Origin: Ekhidna sp051379705
Lineage (GTDB): Bacteria; Bacteroidota; Bacteroidia; Cytophagales; Cyclobacteriaceae
DNA length: 64,000 bases
Reading direction: 5' to 3'
Assembly (NCBI RefSeq): GCF_051379705.1
Contig: NZ_CP179868.1
Coordinates: forward strand, 3,410,001-3,474,000
Shown here: positions 51,728 to 60,978 of the stretch, piece by piece
Layout: every line of letters starts with the position of its first letter
How positions within the stretch are numbered: position 1 is the first letter of the stretch
Notes under the pieces: generated by a model
Seen by the model: only the letters and a program-made list of their open reading frames with translations
The model's database searches: none
What the model was told of the DNA's origin: nothing
Program-made: the position numbers and the translations under genes

Positions 51728-54547
51728 ATGCGATATTTAAAGTGTTTCCTCTTTTTCATTTTCACATCAATCGTAATTGTTGCAAATGCAACTCACATTC
51801 GCGCTGGCGAGGTTATTGCAAAAAGAGTTTCAGGCCTGACCTATCAATTTACCTTTATTGGATATCGTGATATTGAGGGAGTTCCTTTCGGAGATGGAAC
51901 ATTCGATTTTGGAGACGGAACAATTTTTGGTGGGGAAAATGGAGATAGAATTCCATGGGAAAACATTGAACTAATAGGAGAAGGTGTAGAAAAATGGGAG
52001 TTCACCTTAACCTATACTTATGCTGGAGGCTCCAATTATTTGGTCAGCTACAGTGAGAATTACAGGAATGCCAATATCCAAAATATTTCAGGTTCTGTAA
52101 GCACCACCTTCTATGTAGAAACCTTAGTGGTGGTGGATGCCCTAATCGTAAACAGTACACCATTTTTCACAGTTCCGCCAATTGATCAAGGAGTAGTAGG
52201 TGGAATTTTTGAGCACAACCCAGGCGCTTTTGATCCGGATGGGGACAGCCTTTCTTACTACTTCACAACGCCAAAGCAAGCTGAAGGCCTAAATGTAAAT
52301 GGCTATCAGTCGCTTATTGATCCTTCCTTCTACACGAATTTCAATGAAGGAAACCAAGCTAAAGATGGTCCGCCGACACTAACCATTGATCCGATAGATG
52401 GCACGTTGGTATGGAATTCACCCGGAGGTGCAACGATACCAGATCAGGAAAACAGAGAATTCAATGTTGCCTTTGTGGTAGAAGAGTGGAGGAGGATCAA
52501 TGGACAACTCATACGGCTAGGTTTCGTCACGCGCGACATGCAAATCATTATTTGGAACTTTGAAAACGACCCGCCTGAATTGGAAATTCCTCCAGATACA
52601 TGTGTCGTGGCAGGTGACACGCTATCGGCTTTCATCATTGGGACTGACCCCGAAGGAAACCAAGTAAAACTTGAAGCTTTTGGTGGACCTTTTGAGATTT
52701 CACCTTCCGCTACTTTTAGTCCGGATCCAGCAGTATTTCAAGATTCTCCAGCATTACTTGATTTTGAATGGAGAACTGATTGCAGCCAGGTGAGAATGGC
52801 TCCCTATGAGGTACAATTCAAAGCCACGGATGATCCAATAATCCCTGGAATTCAAAACCCACCCGGACAAGTGAATTTTGAAACATGGCGTATTACTGTT
52901 GTCGGGCCACCACCTACTGGCCTGACAGTTCAACCAAGTACAGGAAGAAGTATGGAGCTCAACTGGGATGGTTATTCGTGCCCCAATGCAGATTCATTAC
53001 AAGTTTGGAGACGGGTGGGAGAATTTGATATTGATCCCAACTGTAATCCGGGTATACCGGCCAATTCCGGCTATCAATTAATCGAAACGCTAGGTGCATC
53101 AGAAACTGCTTTCCGTGACACTAATGATGGAGTAGGGCTGTCACCTGGATCCAAATATTGCTATAGGCTTGTGGCTACATTTCCAGATCCGGCTGGAGGG
53201 CTTAGCATAGCCTCTGAAGAGGCATGCGATAGCTTACTGATTGATGTTCCTATTATTACCAATGTAGATGTTAAGGAAACGAGCGCGACGAATGGACAAA
53301 TCGAAGTAAGATGGACTCCACCATATCAGATTGATGCAAGCGCGTTCCCTCCAACCTATACTTATGAAGTACTTAGAAAACAAGGTCAGGGTTTTGATGG
53401 AGCATTCACTTCGGTAAGAGCAGCATCAGCAGACACCACCTTTACAGATACAAACCTGAATACGGAAGATTTATCATATTCGTATCGGATAGTCTTGTAT
53501 GACAATACTAATCAACGGGTTGATACATCCCAGCAGGCATCTTCGGTGAGACTAGAGCCTACTTCTTTGGTTGGAGCTATTCGACTGAATTGGGAGGCTA
53601 ACGTACCATGGTCCAACAGCGTCCAGGAGTTTCCGTACCATTATATCTACAGGGATAATGTTTTAAATGGAGATTTAAGTGAATTACAATTGATTGACTC
53701 AGTAGATGTGACTTTGGGTGGATTGACTTATTTGGATGATGGAAAATTTAATGGCATTACCCTGGATGAGGAAGTTGAATATTGCTATTTCATCACCACA
53801 AGTGGATCATATGATAATGATCTTCTCCCTGCACCGTTGATCAATAATTCACAAATCATTTGCGCACAACCAAATGATACCATTCCACCTTGTGCTCCCT
53901 TTTCCATTACATTCAATAGTAGCTTGGATTGCGAAACGCAGGCAGCATGTCAAACCAGAGGAGGAAATTCTGGTGTAGCATTGGTAAACGCATTCTCGTG
54001 GGAATTTAATGGTGATCCAGCCTGTGATAATGATATTCAATTCTTCAGAATCTATGCTTCCAGTGAGGGTGAAGATGGGAATTTTATTCTGTTAAGCGAG
54101 ACGACGGGCACCGAGTTTTTCCACAACGATTTGAGTACGTTAGCATATTGCTATTATGTGACAGCAGTTGATAGATCGGGTAATGAAAGCCAAATTTCGG
54201 AAATCGTTTGCAACGACAATTGCCCTCAGTATGTTCTTCCAAACGTATTTACTCCCAACGGCGATAATTGGAATCAAACATTCAGACCTATGCAGGATCC
54301 CGGTTCTTGTCCCCGTTTTGTCGAGCAAGTGGTTTTCAAGGTGTTCAACCGTGCAGGAACAGAAATATTCAGTCACGATTCTTCAGAACCTGAGAAAACG
54401 ATCTTCATTGAATGGGATGGCACTTTAGGAGGCGGAAAGGAAGTACCTGCTGGTGTTTATTACTATTCTGCTGAGGTGAAATTTACAACGCTGAACCCTG
54501 AAGAGGCAATCAAGGTTATTACTGGGTGGGTTCAAATCATACGATAA
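51728..54547 (+). CDS. Large secreted protein with type IX (gliding-motility) C-terminal sorting domain
   Basis: 939 aa from the ATG at 51728; a TTG three codons earlier is not needed. Signal peptide ends IVIVANA. The mature N-terminus (THIRAGEVIAKRVSGLTYQF) is shared by a family of large Bacteroidota surface proteins. Cadherin/Ig-like and fibronectin-III-like parts follow (DPDGDSLSYYF; ~400-700: PPTGLTVQPSTGRSMELNW). The last ~90 residues are the gliding motility-associated C-terminal (type B) domain: LPNVFTPNGDNWNQTFRP, KVFNRAGTEIF, WDGTLGGGKEVPAGVYYY, so it should be exported by the type IX system and attached to or released from the surface. Likely an adhesin. Confidence 0.88.
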   Translation: MRYLKCFLFFIFTSIVIVANATHIRAGEVIAKRVSGLTYQFTFIGYRDIEGVPFGDGTFDFGDGTIFGGENGDRIPWENIELIGEGVEKWEFTLTYTYAGGSNYLVSYSENYRNANIQNISGSVSTTFYVETLVVVDALIVNSTPFFTVPPIDQGVVGGIFEHNPGAFDPDGDSLSYYFTTPKQAEGLNVNGYQSLIDPSFYTNFNEGNQAKDGPPTLTIDPIDGTLVWNSPGGATIPDQENREFNVAFVVEEWRRINGQLIRLGFVTRDMQIIIWNFENDPPELEIPPDTCVVAGDTLSAFIIGTDPEGNQVKLEAFGGPFEISPSATFSPDPAVFQDSPALLDFEWRTDCSQVRMAPYEVQFKATDDPIIPGIQNPPGQVNFETWRITVVGPPPTGLTVQPSTGRSMELNWDGYSCPNADSLQVWRRVGEFDIDPNCNPGIPANSGYQLIETLGASETAFRDTNDGVGLSPGSKYCYRLVATFPDPAGGLSIASEEACDSLLIDVPIITNVDVKETSATNGQIEVRWTPPYQIDASAFPPTYTYEVLRKQGQGFDGAFTSVRAASADTTFTDTNLNTEDLSYSYRIVLYDNTNQRVDTSQQASSVRLEPTSLVGAIRLNWEANVPWSNSVQEFPYHYIYRDNVLNGDLSELQLIDSVDVTLGGLTYLDDGKFNGITLDEEVEYCYFITTSGSYDNDLLPAPLINNSQIICAQPNDTIPPCAPFSITFNSSLDCETQAACQTRGGNSGVALVNAFSWEFNGDPACDNDIQFFRIYASSEGEDGNFILLSETTGTEFFHNDLSTLAYCYYVTAVDRSGNESQISEIVCNDNCPQYVLPNVFTPNGDNWNQTFRPMQDPGSCPRFVEQVVFKVFNRAGTEIFSHDSSEPEKTIFIEWDGTLGGGKEVPAGVYYYSAEVKFTTLNPEEAIKVITGWVQIIR

Positions 54548-54942
54548 GAAAGCCGGTTATCTTGTTCGATGGAGTTTGCAATCTTTGTGATTCATCTGTT
54601 CAGTTCATTATTAAGCGAGATAAGAAGGGAAAATTCGACTTTGCTTCACTTCAATCAGTCTACGCCAAGGAGCATTTACCAAGCAGCTTTACCAAGGAGG
54701 AGGATCTAAGAAGCATCATTCTTCAACAAGGAAATAATATAAAAGTCAAAAGCACTGCTGCACTTACTATCGCTAAGAATTTATCCGGTCTTTGGCCGGC
54801 TCTCTATGCTTTCATTATAATTCCCCGGTTCCTAAGAGATTGGGTGTATGATATCATAGCTAAAAACCGATATAAATGGTTTGGAAAGAAAGATCAATGC
54901 ATGATTCCGTCACCAGATTTGAGAAGTAGGTTTATCGATTAA
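54526..54942 (+). CDS. DCC-family thiol-disulfide oxidoreductase-like protein
   Basis: A 138-aa DCC-family (DUF393) protein: the signature FDGVCNLC (Asp-x-x-Cys-x-x-Cys, Cys18 and Cys21) follows an N-terminal strand, then FIIKRDKKGKFDFASLQS and a hydrophobic stretch near WPALYAFIIIPRFLRDWVYD, RYKWFG and C-terminal DQCMIP. Members are predicted thioredoxin-like proteins of unknown substrate. The start is a GTG at 54526, inside the last 22 bases of the preceding gene in another frame; no later start leaves the motif intact. Followed by a promoter box for fabD. Confidence 0.8.
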   Translation: MGSNHTIRKPVILFDGVCNLCDSSVQFIIKRDKKGKFDFASLQSVYAKEHLPSSFTKEEDLRSIILQQGNNIKVKSTAALTIAKNLSGLWPALYAFIIIPRFLRDWVYDIIAKNRYKWFGKKDQCMIPSPDLRSRFID

Positions 54943-54952
54943 ATTGATTAGC

Positions 54953-54960
54953 TACTTTTG
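54953..54960 (+). promoter_or_regulatory. TAnnTTTG box upstream of fabD
   Basis: TACTTTTG, an exact match to the Bacteroidota -7 consensus, 20 bases before the fabD ATG. No clear TTG -33 element at the usual spacing. Confidence 0.5.
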
Positions 54961-54980
54961 CAACGAATAATAATTAACCA

Positions 54981-55859
54981 ATGAGTAAAGCATACGTTTT
55001 TCCGGGCCAAGGGGCCCAATTTTCTGGGATGGGTAAGGAACTTTATGACAACCATTCCGCAGCAAAAGAAATGATTGATCAAGCCAACGATATTCTAGGT
55101 TTTGATATCAAGAATATTATGTTCAATGGCTCTGATCAGGAATTGAAACAAACCAAAGTAACCCAACCGGCGGTTTTCATTCACAGTATAGCCGCAGCGC
55201 TTACCTCGGATAACTTTAATCCTGATATGGTAGCGGGCCATTCGCTCGGGGAATTTTCCGCATTGGTAGCCAATGGCGTGCTCAGTTTTGAAGATGGGCT
55301 TTCTCTTGTTTCAAAACGAGCTCTCGCAATGCAAAAGGCATGTGAGAGGCAAGAGTCTACTATGGCAGCTGTTCTGGGATTGGATGATGCTATTGTAGAG
55401 AAGGTTTGCGGTGAAACTTCCGGAGTGGTAGTTGCTGCCAATTATAATTGTCCTGGACAGCTGGTAATTAGCGGTGAAGTTGCTGCTGTAAACGCCGCTT
55501 GTGAAAAATTGAAAGAAGAGGGAGCTAAGAGAGCTTTGGTGCTCCCTGTTGGTGGTGCTTTTCATTCTCCATTGATGGAGCCAGCCAGAGAGGAGCTTGC
55601 AGAAGCTATCCAAAATACCAACTTCAACGCACCAAAATGTCCGGTCTATCAAAATGTTGACGCAAAAGGGTACACAGATGTAGACAGTATTAAGAAAAAC
55701 CTTGTACTTCAGTTGACCTCCCCAGTAAGGTGGACACAATGTGTTCAAAACATGATCGCAGATGGAGCGACGAGCTTTACCGAGTGTGGTCCTGGAAAAG
55801 TATTACAGGGGTTAGTTATGAAGGTGAATAGAGAAATGTCAGTACAAGGAATTTCATGA
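54981..55859 (+). CDS. fabD: Malonyl-CoA:ACP transacylase
   Basis: A 292-aa enzyme loading malonate onto acyl carrier protein for fatty acid synthesis. Family start AYVFPGQGAQFSGMGKEL; nucleophile Ser88 in VAGHSLGEFSALV; catalytic His in GGAFHSPLMEPA; QNVDAKGYTD and ECGPGKVLQGL near the C-terminus. Complete. Last four bases overlap the start of a 50-codon gene (ATGA). Confidence 0.96.
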   Translation: MSKAYVFPGQGAQFSGMGKELYDNHSAAKEMIDQANDILGFDIKNIMFNGSDQELKQTKVTQPAVFIHSIAAALTSDNFNPDMVAGHSLGEFSALVANGVLSFEDGLSLVSKRALAMQKACERQESTMAAVLGLDDAIVEKVCGETSGVVVAANYNCPGQLVISGEVAAVNAACEKLKEEGAKRALVLPVGGAFHSPLMEPAREELAEAIQNTNFNAPKCPVYQNVDAKGYTDVDSIKKNLVLQLTSPVRWTQCVQNMIADGATSFTECGPGKVLQGLVMKVNREMSVQGIS

Positions 55860-56008
55860 AGTTTTCCAGAGCCATATTGATATTATTTATTGGAGCAATT
55901 CTAATTGGCTCGGAAGGATGCCGCAAACGACCCTCTTCCTCGCATCAAAAAAATAAAAAGAAAGTAAAAAGAGGCAAGCCTATTCCTTGCCCAATTAAAG
56001 ATTGTTGA
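55856..56008 (+). CDS. Small lipoprotein-like protein between fabD and cmk (50 aa)
   Basis: A 50-codon gene: start ATG overlaps the fabD stop (ATGA) and its stop overlaps the cmk start (TGATG). N-terminal hydrophobic segment (ILILFIGAILIGSEGC) ends at Cys22, a relaxed lipobox; the rest is very basic (SSSHQKNKKKVKRGK) and ends PIPCPIKDC. A compact anchored peptide with a conserved-looking cysteine-rich end. Coupled translation on both sides argues that it is real. Function unknown. Confidence 0.7.
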   Translation: MKFSRAILILFIGAILIGSEGCRKRPSSSHQKNKKKVKRGKPIPCPIKDC

Positions 56009-56667
56009 TGAAAATAGTTATTGCCATCGACGGCTATTCAGGTACCGGTAAAAGCTCAACCGCTAAACAAGTGGCATCTCGTCTGGGTTATACCTACATA
56101 GATAGTGGAGCCATGTATCGGGCGGTCACATATTTTTTTCTTGCCAATAACATAGACTTTAAAAAAATCGATATCGCAGAAAGTTTGAAAAACTGTACGA
56201 TCAATTTTGAAGGACCTTCAATTTATTTAAATGGCGAATGTATCGATCATGAAATAAGAACAATGGAGGTAAATCAGAATGTGAGTGCTGTAAGTACAAT
56301 TTCTGAAGTGCGGACAAAGCTAGTGGAGCAGCAACGAGAAATGGGACAGAAGAAAGGAGTAGTAATGGATGGAAGGGATATCGGCACTGTAGTGTTTCCT
56401 AATGCCGAACTAAAAGTCTTCATGACTGCCGATACTGACATTCGGGCTGAGCGAAGAAGAAAAGAGCTAGAGAAAAAAGGTATACATGAGTCAATAGAAG
56501 GAATCAAGTCAAACTTGATTGAGAGAGACAAAATTGATAGTAGCCGAGAGGACAGTCCACTTAAAATGGCCAGCGACGCAAAAGAGATTGATACTTCTCA
56601 TCTAACTTTGGATGAACAGATCAATAAAATTATAGTAATGGCAGAATCAATAATTTATGCTAGTTGA
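56008..56667 (+). CDS. cmk: Cytidylate kinase
   Basis: 219 aa from the ATG at 56008 (two TTG codons directly before it are less likely). P-loop AIDGYSGTGKSSTAKQVA, GYTYIDSGAMYRAVTYFF for CMP recognition, VMDGRDIGTVVFPNAELKVF, and RAERRRKELEKKG are family motifs. Phosphorylates CMP and dCMP. Ends 11 bases inside ispH. Confidence 0.96.
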   Translation: MKIVIAIDGYSGTGKSSTAKQVASRLGYTYIDSGAMYRAVTYFFLANNIDFKKIDIAESLKNCTINFEGPSIYLNGECIDHEIRTMEVNQNVSAVSTISEVRTKLVEQQREMGQKKGVVMDGRDIGTVVFPNAELKVFMTADTDIRAERRRKELEKKGIHESIEGIKSNLIERDKIDSSREDSPLKMASDAKEIDTSHLTLDEQINKIIVMAESIIYAS

Positions 56668-57550
56668 AATAGACGAAAATTCCGGTTATTGCTTTGGAGT
56701 AGAGTTCGCCATTCAAATGGCAGAGGATGAAATGGCAGAAGGCCAGGAGCTCTTTTGTTTGGGGGACATTGTGCATAATTCCATGGAAGTTGAGCGATTG
56801 TACAATAAAGGATTGCGAACCATCACACGAGACGAGCTTAAGGATCTTAAGGATTGCAAAGTTTTAATTCGTGCACATGGTGAGCCACCAGAAACGTATC
56901 AAATTGCCATTAAAAACAATATTGAATTAGTAGATGCTTCTTGTCCAGTGGTACTCAAGCTGCAAAATAGAGTGAAGAATGCTTACGATCTGACGAAAAG
57001 CAGAGATGGTCAATTAGTGATTTACGGTAAGCCGGGACACGCAGAAGTAATTGGTCTTACAGGACAAACTTCAAATGAAGCGATCATCATAACAGACTTT
57101 GAGGATTTAAATAAAATTGATTTCTCAAGACCAATTACACTCTACTCGCAAACAACCAAGAGCACCAAAGGATTCTACAGTATAAAGGAAGAAATCGAAA
57201 ATCGCATTGAAAAGGAAGGTTTATTATCAGTAGCAGATGATTTCAATGCCAATGATAGCATTTGTCGCCAAGTCTCTAATCGGGAACCACACATGGAGAA
57301 ATTCTCGCAAAAGCACAATGTGATCATATTTGTTGCTGGCCGGAAAAGCTCCAATGGAAAAGCACTATATAATGTGTGTCTCACTAATAACCCCAGAAGC
57401 TATTTTGTAGAAAGCGAAAAAGAAATCGATCTTTCGTGGATTCAATCAGGTGATTCAGTCGGAATTTGTGGTGCTACATCAACACCAACGTGGTTAATGG
57501 AACAAGTAGCCAACTACTTGAAAAATAATGAACCAGTATTGGCCGATTGA
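56657..57550 (+). CDS. ispH: 4-hydroxy-3-methylbut-2-enyl diphosphate reductase
   Basis: A 297-aa [4Fe-4S] enzyme, last step of the MEP isoprenoid pathway. Cluster ligands: Cys12 in NSGYCFGVEFAI, the Cys in DASCPVVLKL, and the Cys in NDSICRQVSNRE; the end GATSTPTWLMEQVA is characteristic. IRAHGEPPETYQ is the HMBPP histidine segment. Makes the precursors of undecaprenyl phosphate and menaquinone. Overlaps cmk by 11 bases; last gene of the fabD unit. Confidence 0.96.
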   Translation: MLVEIDENSGYCFGVEFAIQMAEDEMAEGQELFCLGDIVHNSMEVERLYNKGLRTITRDELKDLKDCKVLIRAHGEPPETYQIAIKNNIELVDASCPVVLKLQNRVKNAYDLTKSRDGQLVIYGKPGHAEVIGLTGQTSNEAIIITDFEDLNKIDFSRPITLYSQTTKSTKGFYSIKEEIENRIEKEGLLSVADDFNANDSICRQVSNREPHMEKFSQKHNVIIFVAGRKSSNGKALYNVCLTNNPRSYFVESEKEIDLSWIQSGDSVGICGATSTPTWLMEQVANYLKNNEPVLAD

Positions 57551-57644
57551 TCAAACCAATTGAATAAAAATTAGTTTCTATTTCACGAGCCGACTTATCA
57601 GGTATTTTATTGGAATTTTGAGGGAGGTTAAAAGTGATATTGAT

Positions 57645-57652
57645 TAAGTTTG
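57645..57652 (+). promoter_or_regulatory. nqr operon -7 box
   Basis: TAAGTTTG, an exact TAnnTTTG match, 34 bases before the nqrA ATG. A TTTG at 57617-57620 is the nearest -33-like element but the spacing (24) is a little long. Confidence 0.45.
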
Positions 57653-57686
57653 CCTCGTTTTTTAGACGTTCTCCCAAGTAAGAAAT

Positions 57687-59045
57687 ATGTCTCAGACAAT
57701 TAAGCTGAAAAAAGGTTTTGACATAAACCTAGCCGGAAAGGCAGAAAATAAAACAATTGAAGTACCCCAGCCGGACACTTTCGCGCTAAAACCGACTGAT
57801 TTTAGTGGACTAAGTCGACCGAAACTAGTCGTTAAAGAAGGTGATAATGTAAAAGCCGGATCGCCCGTATTCTTCGAAAGAAATGTAGAAGACATTCTTT
57901 ACACTTCTCCTGTAAGTGGTGAAATCGTTGAAATAAAGCGAGGTGAAAAAAGAAAAGTACTTGAAGTAAAAATACTTGCCGATAAGGAAATTGAATTTGA
58001 GAAGTTCAAGAACTTCTCAGCTTCCGAAGTAGGAAGTATCTCAAAAGAGGATGCACTTGATCAATTAAAAAAGTCAGGCGGATGGACGAGTATTATTCAG
58101 CGCCCATATGGTGTAATAGCCAATCCTGAAGATACTCCTAAAGCTATTTTCATTTCAACATTTGATAGCAGCCCTTTGGCACCAGACTATTCATTTGTGC
58201 TGCAGGGACAGGAACAATACTTTCAAGCAGGTATTGATATTCTCAAAAAATTCACAGTTGGTTCGATTCATTTGAATGTGGATGGAAGAGCAGAAGTATC
58301 TCAGCTATTCTCCAATGCTAAAAATATTCAGCTGAATACCATCGATGGTCCACATCCGGCAGGCAATGTAGGCGTTCAAATCCATCACATTGATCCAATA
58401 GCTAAGGGCGATATCGTTTGGACTGTAAACCCGATTGATGTAGCCATGATCGGTAAGCTATTCATAGATGGTATTTACGATACCTCCAGACTAGTAGCAT
58501 TGACAGGTTCTCAAATGAAAGAAAGGGGTTATGCTAAGTTGTTTTCAGGTGCATGCCTCAACAAGTTAGACGTAGAAGGAGATGATAATCGATACATTTC
58601 AGGTAATGTGTTGTCAGGTGAGGGTATAGGATCAGAAGGTTATTTGGGACGCTACCACCATCAGATCACCGTTATACCTGAAGGTAAATACGAGGAGTTT
58701 TTGGGCTGGATCTTACCATCAACCAAAAAATTAAGTTTCCACAAAGCATTTGGAATGCTAACCTTCCTCAACGGAAAGAATAAAGAGTTTGAAGTAGACA
58801 CAAACGCACACGGGGAAGAAAGAAACTTTGTGATCTCTGGAGCATTCGAAAATGTGATGCCGATGGATATTCTTCCTACCTATTTGTTCAAGGCAATTTT
58901 AGCCGAAGATTATGACGATATGGAGGCACTTGGCATCTACGAAGTAGTTGAAGAAGATGTTGCATTGTGTGAGTTTATAGATATATCTAAGAACCCACTC
59001 CAAGAAATACTTAGAGAAGGAATTGATTTAATAAAAGAAGGATAA
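57687..59045 (+). CDS. nqrA: Na+-translocating NADH-quinone reductase subunit A
   Basis: A 452-aa soluble subunit of Na+-NQR. Starts with the family segment IKLKKGFDINLAGKAENK, an RnfC-like barrel-sandwich region (PVSGEIVEIKRGEKRKVLEV) and SLBB-like part, then GPHPAGNVGVQIHHIDPI, all typical. NqrA holds quinone. First gene of nqrABCDE. Confidence 0.95.
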   Translation: MSQTIKLKKGFDINLAGKAENKTIEVPQPDTFALKPTDFSGLSRPKLVVKEGDNVKAGSPVFFERNVEDILYTSPVSGEIVEIKRGEKRKVLEVKILADKEIEFEKFKNFSASEVGSISKEDALDQLKKSGGWTSIIQRPYGVIANPEDTPKAIFISTFDSSPLAPDYSFVLQGQEQYFQAGIDILKKFTVGSIHLNVDGRAEVSQLFSNAKNIQLNTIDGPHPAGNVGVQIHHIDPIAKGDIVWTVNPIDVAMIGKLFIDGIYDTSRLVALTGSQMKERGYAKLFSGACLNKLDVEGDDNRYISGNVLSGEGIGSEGYLGRYHHQITVIPEGKYEEFLGWILPSTKKLSFHKAFGMLTFLNGKNKEFEVDTNAHGEERNFVISGAFENVMPMDILPTYLFKAILAEDYDDMEALGIYEVVEEDVALCEFIDISKNPLQEILREGIDLIKEG

Positions 59046-59051
59046 GCAGGA

Positions 59052-60242
59052 ATGAAGTTTTTGCAGAATAAGTTCGATCAGATAAAACCTCTTTTTGAAA
59101 AGGGAGGCAAATTCGAGAAGTTCCATACAATTTATGAAGGGCACAGAACCATCTTCTTTGCTCCTGACATAATCACGGGTAAGAAAGGAGCTCAGATCAA
59201 GGACGCAACAGATTTAAAACGTCTGATGTTTACAGTAATCATAGCAATGATTCCATGCCTCATCTTTGGTATGTGGAATGTGGGTCACCAACACTTCATA
59301 GCAACAGGTGTTGAGGCTTCTATTCTTGATAAATTTTGGATTGGAATTCTAAAAGTAGTGCCAATCATTGTGGTTTCTTACGGAGTTGGACTCCTTACCG
59401 AGTTCACCTTTTGTGTAATCTACAATCGTCCGATTGAGGAAGGTTTCCTTGTTTCAGGAATGTTGATTCCTTTGATCATGCCAGCAACCATTCCATTGTG
59501 GCAAGTAGCACTCGCTACTGTATTCGCAGTAGTAATTGGCAAAGAAGTATTTGGTGGGACGGGAATGAATATATTGAACGTGGCATTAACAGCCCGTGTA
59601 TTCTTATACTTTGCCTACCCATCGCAGATATCCGGTGATGTTTGGACCTATTTCGGGGACAAAACTCCTGTTGACGGATTTTCAGGAGCTACAATTCTTG
59701 CTTATGGAGCTGAGGCGGCTGCAAATGGTACAGATATGATGCAAGCAGTTTCGGGACATTGGTACTCAGGAATGTTTGATTTCTGGAACATGTTTGTTGG
59801 GATTATTCCGGGAAGTATTGGTGAAACTTCAGCTTTGATGTGCTTGATTGGTGCTTTCATTCTGATTGCTACTGGTGTAGGAAGCTGGAAAATCATGTTG
59901 AGCGTGGTACTTGGAACACTCGCCATGGGAGGTCTATTTAACCTGACAGGTGGAAATAGTTTCATGGAAATGCCTGCTCACTATCATTTGGTGATTGGCG
60001 GGCTTGCCTTTGGAGCCGTTTTCATGGCAACAGATCCAGTAAGCGCATCACACACAGAATTAGGAAAATGGATTTATGGATTCTTGATTGGAGTAATTAC
60101 CGTATTGATACGAGTGGTCAATCCTGCATATCCAGAAGGTATTATGCTGGCGATATTGTTTATGAACGTATTCGCCCCGCTTATTGATTTTTATGTTGTT
60201 GAAGCAAACAAAAAAAGAAGATTAAAACGTGCGACAGTCTAA
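59052..60242 (+). CDS. nqrB: Na+-translocating NADH-quinone reductase subunit B
   Basis: A 396-aa membrane subunit with about ten helices. The covalent FMN threonine is in DGFSGATILAYG. The sodium pathway helices (LFGMWNVGHQHFIATG and GMNILNVALTARVFLYFAYP) are recognisable, as is ATDPVSASHTELGKWIYG. 6 bases after nqrA; overlaps nqrC by 14. Confidence 0.96.
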   Translation: MKFLQNKFDQIKPLFEKGGKFEKFHTIYEGHRTIFFAPDIITGKKGAQIKDATDLKRLMFTVIIAMIPCLIFGMWNVGHQHFIATGVEASILDKFWIGILKVVPIIVVSYGVGLLTEFTFCVIYNRPIEEGFLVSGMLIPLIMPATIPLWQVALATVFAVVIGKEVFGGTGMNILNVALTARVFLYFAYPSQISGDVWTYFGDKTPVDGFSGATILAYGAEAAANGTDMMQAVSGHWYSGMFDFWNMFVGIIPGSIGETSALMCLIGAFILIATGVGSWKIMLSVVLGTLAMGGLFNLTGGNSFMEMPAHYHLVIGGLAFGAVFMATDPVSASHTELGKWIYGFLIGVITVLIRVVNPAYPEGIMLAILFMNVFAPLIDFYVVEANKKRRLKRATV

Positions 60243-60978
60243 TTTATATGTAATTCTATTTGCCATCGGACTCACGGTGGTATTTGGAGGTGCGCTATCC
60301 CTTACCTCAGTAGGGCTGAAGCCATTGCAAGACAAGCAAGTGGAGTTGGATACCAAGAAAAAGATTCTTGGCGCTGTTATGGATATTTCTACCATAGAAG
60401 ATCCAAACGAAATTTTGAGAATCTACAGTGAGAAGGTAAAATCAATGGTAGTAGATATCAATGGAAATGAAGTTTCCACTGATGATAAAGGCAATCCGAT
60501 TGTTGCGGAAAAAGTGAACATACAAAAGAACTATAAACTTGATCCACAAGAGCGTTTATATCCTGTTTTTATGGTCATGGATTCAAACAATGAGCCAGAG
60601 TCTTACATATTTCCAACTTTCGGAGCTGGTCTATGGGATTGGATTTCCGGCTATGTAGCGTTCGGGAATGATTTAAATACAGTGAAGGGTGTAGCTTTTG
60701 ACCATAAGGGTGAGACTCCTGGTCTGGGTGCAAGAATAACAGAAGCGACAGTGCAAAGTCGCTATGTGGGTAAAGAGATATTTAATGATCAAGGAGAGCT
60801 GGTAAGTATTACGATGGTTAAAGGGGAAGGAAATACCGGTTTAACCGAACATCAAGTGGATGGTATGTCGGGTGCAACAATCACTGGCAAAGGAGTAAAT
60901 GCCATGTTGGAGAAATATTTGGAATGCTATTCTGCATTCATTCAAAAAACTAAATCTGAAAAAACAGCGAGTCTATGA
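60229..60978 (+). CDS. nqrC: Na+-translocating NADH-quinone reductase subunit C
   Basis: A 249-aa subunit with one N-terminal membrane helix and a periplasmic FMN-binding domain. The covalent FMN threonine is in DGMSGATITGKGV; the segment ETPGLGARITEATVQSRYVG is diagnostic. GTG start inside nqrB. Overlaps nqrD by four (ATGA). Confidence 0.95.
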   Translation: MRQSNLYVILFAIGLTVVFGGALSLTSVGLKPLQDKQVELDTKKKILGAVMDISTIEDPNEILRIYSEKVKSMVVDINGNEVSTDDKGNPIVAEKVNIQKNYKLDPQERLYPVFMVMDSNNEPESYIFPTFGAGLWDWISGYVAFGNDLNTVKGVAFDHKGETPGLGARITEATVQSRYVGKEIFNDQGELVSITMVKGEGNTGLTEHQVDGMSGATITGKGVNAMLEKYLECYSAFIQKTKSEKTASL

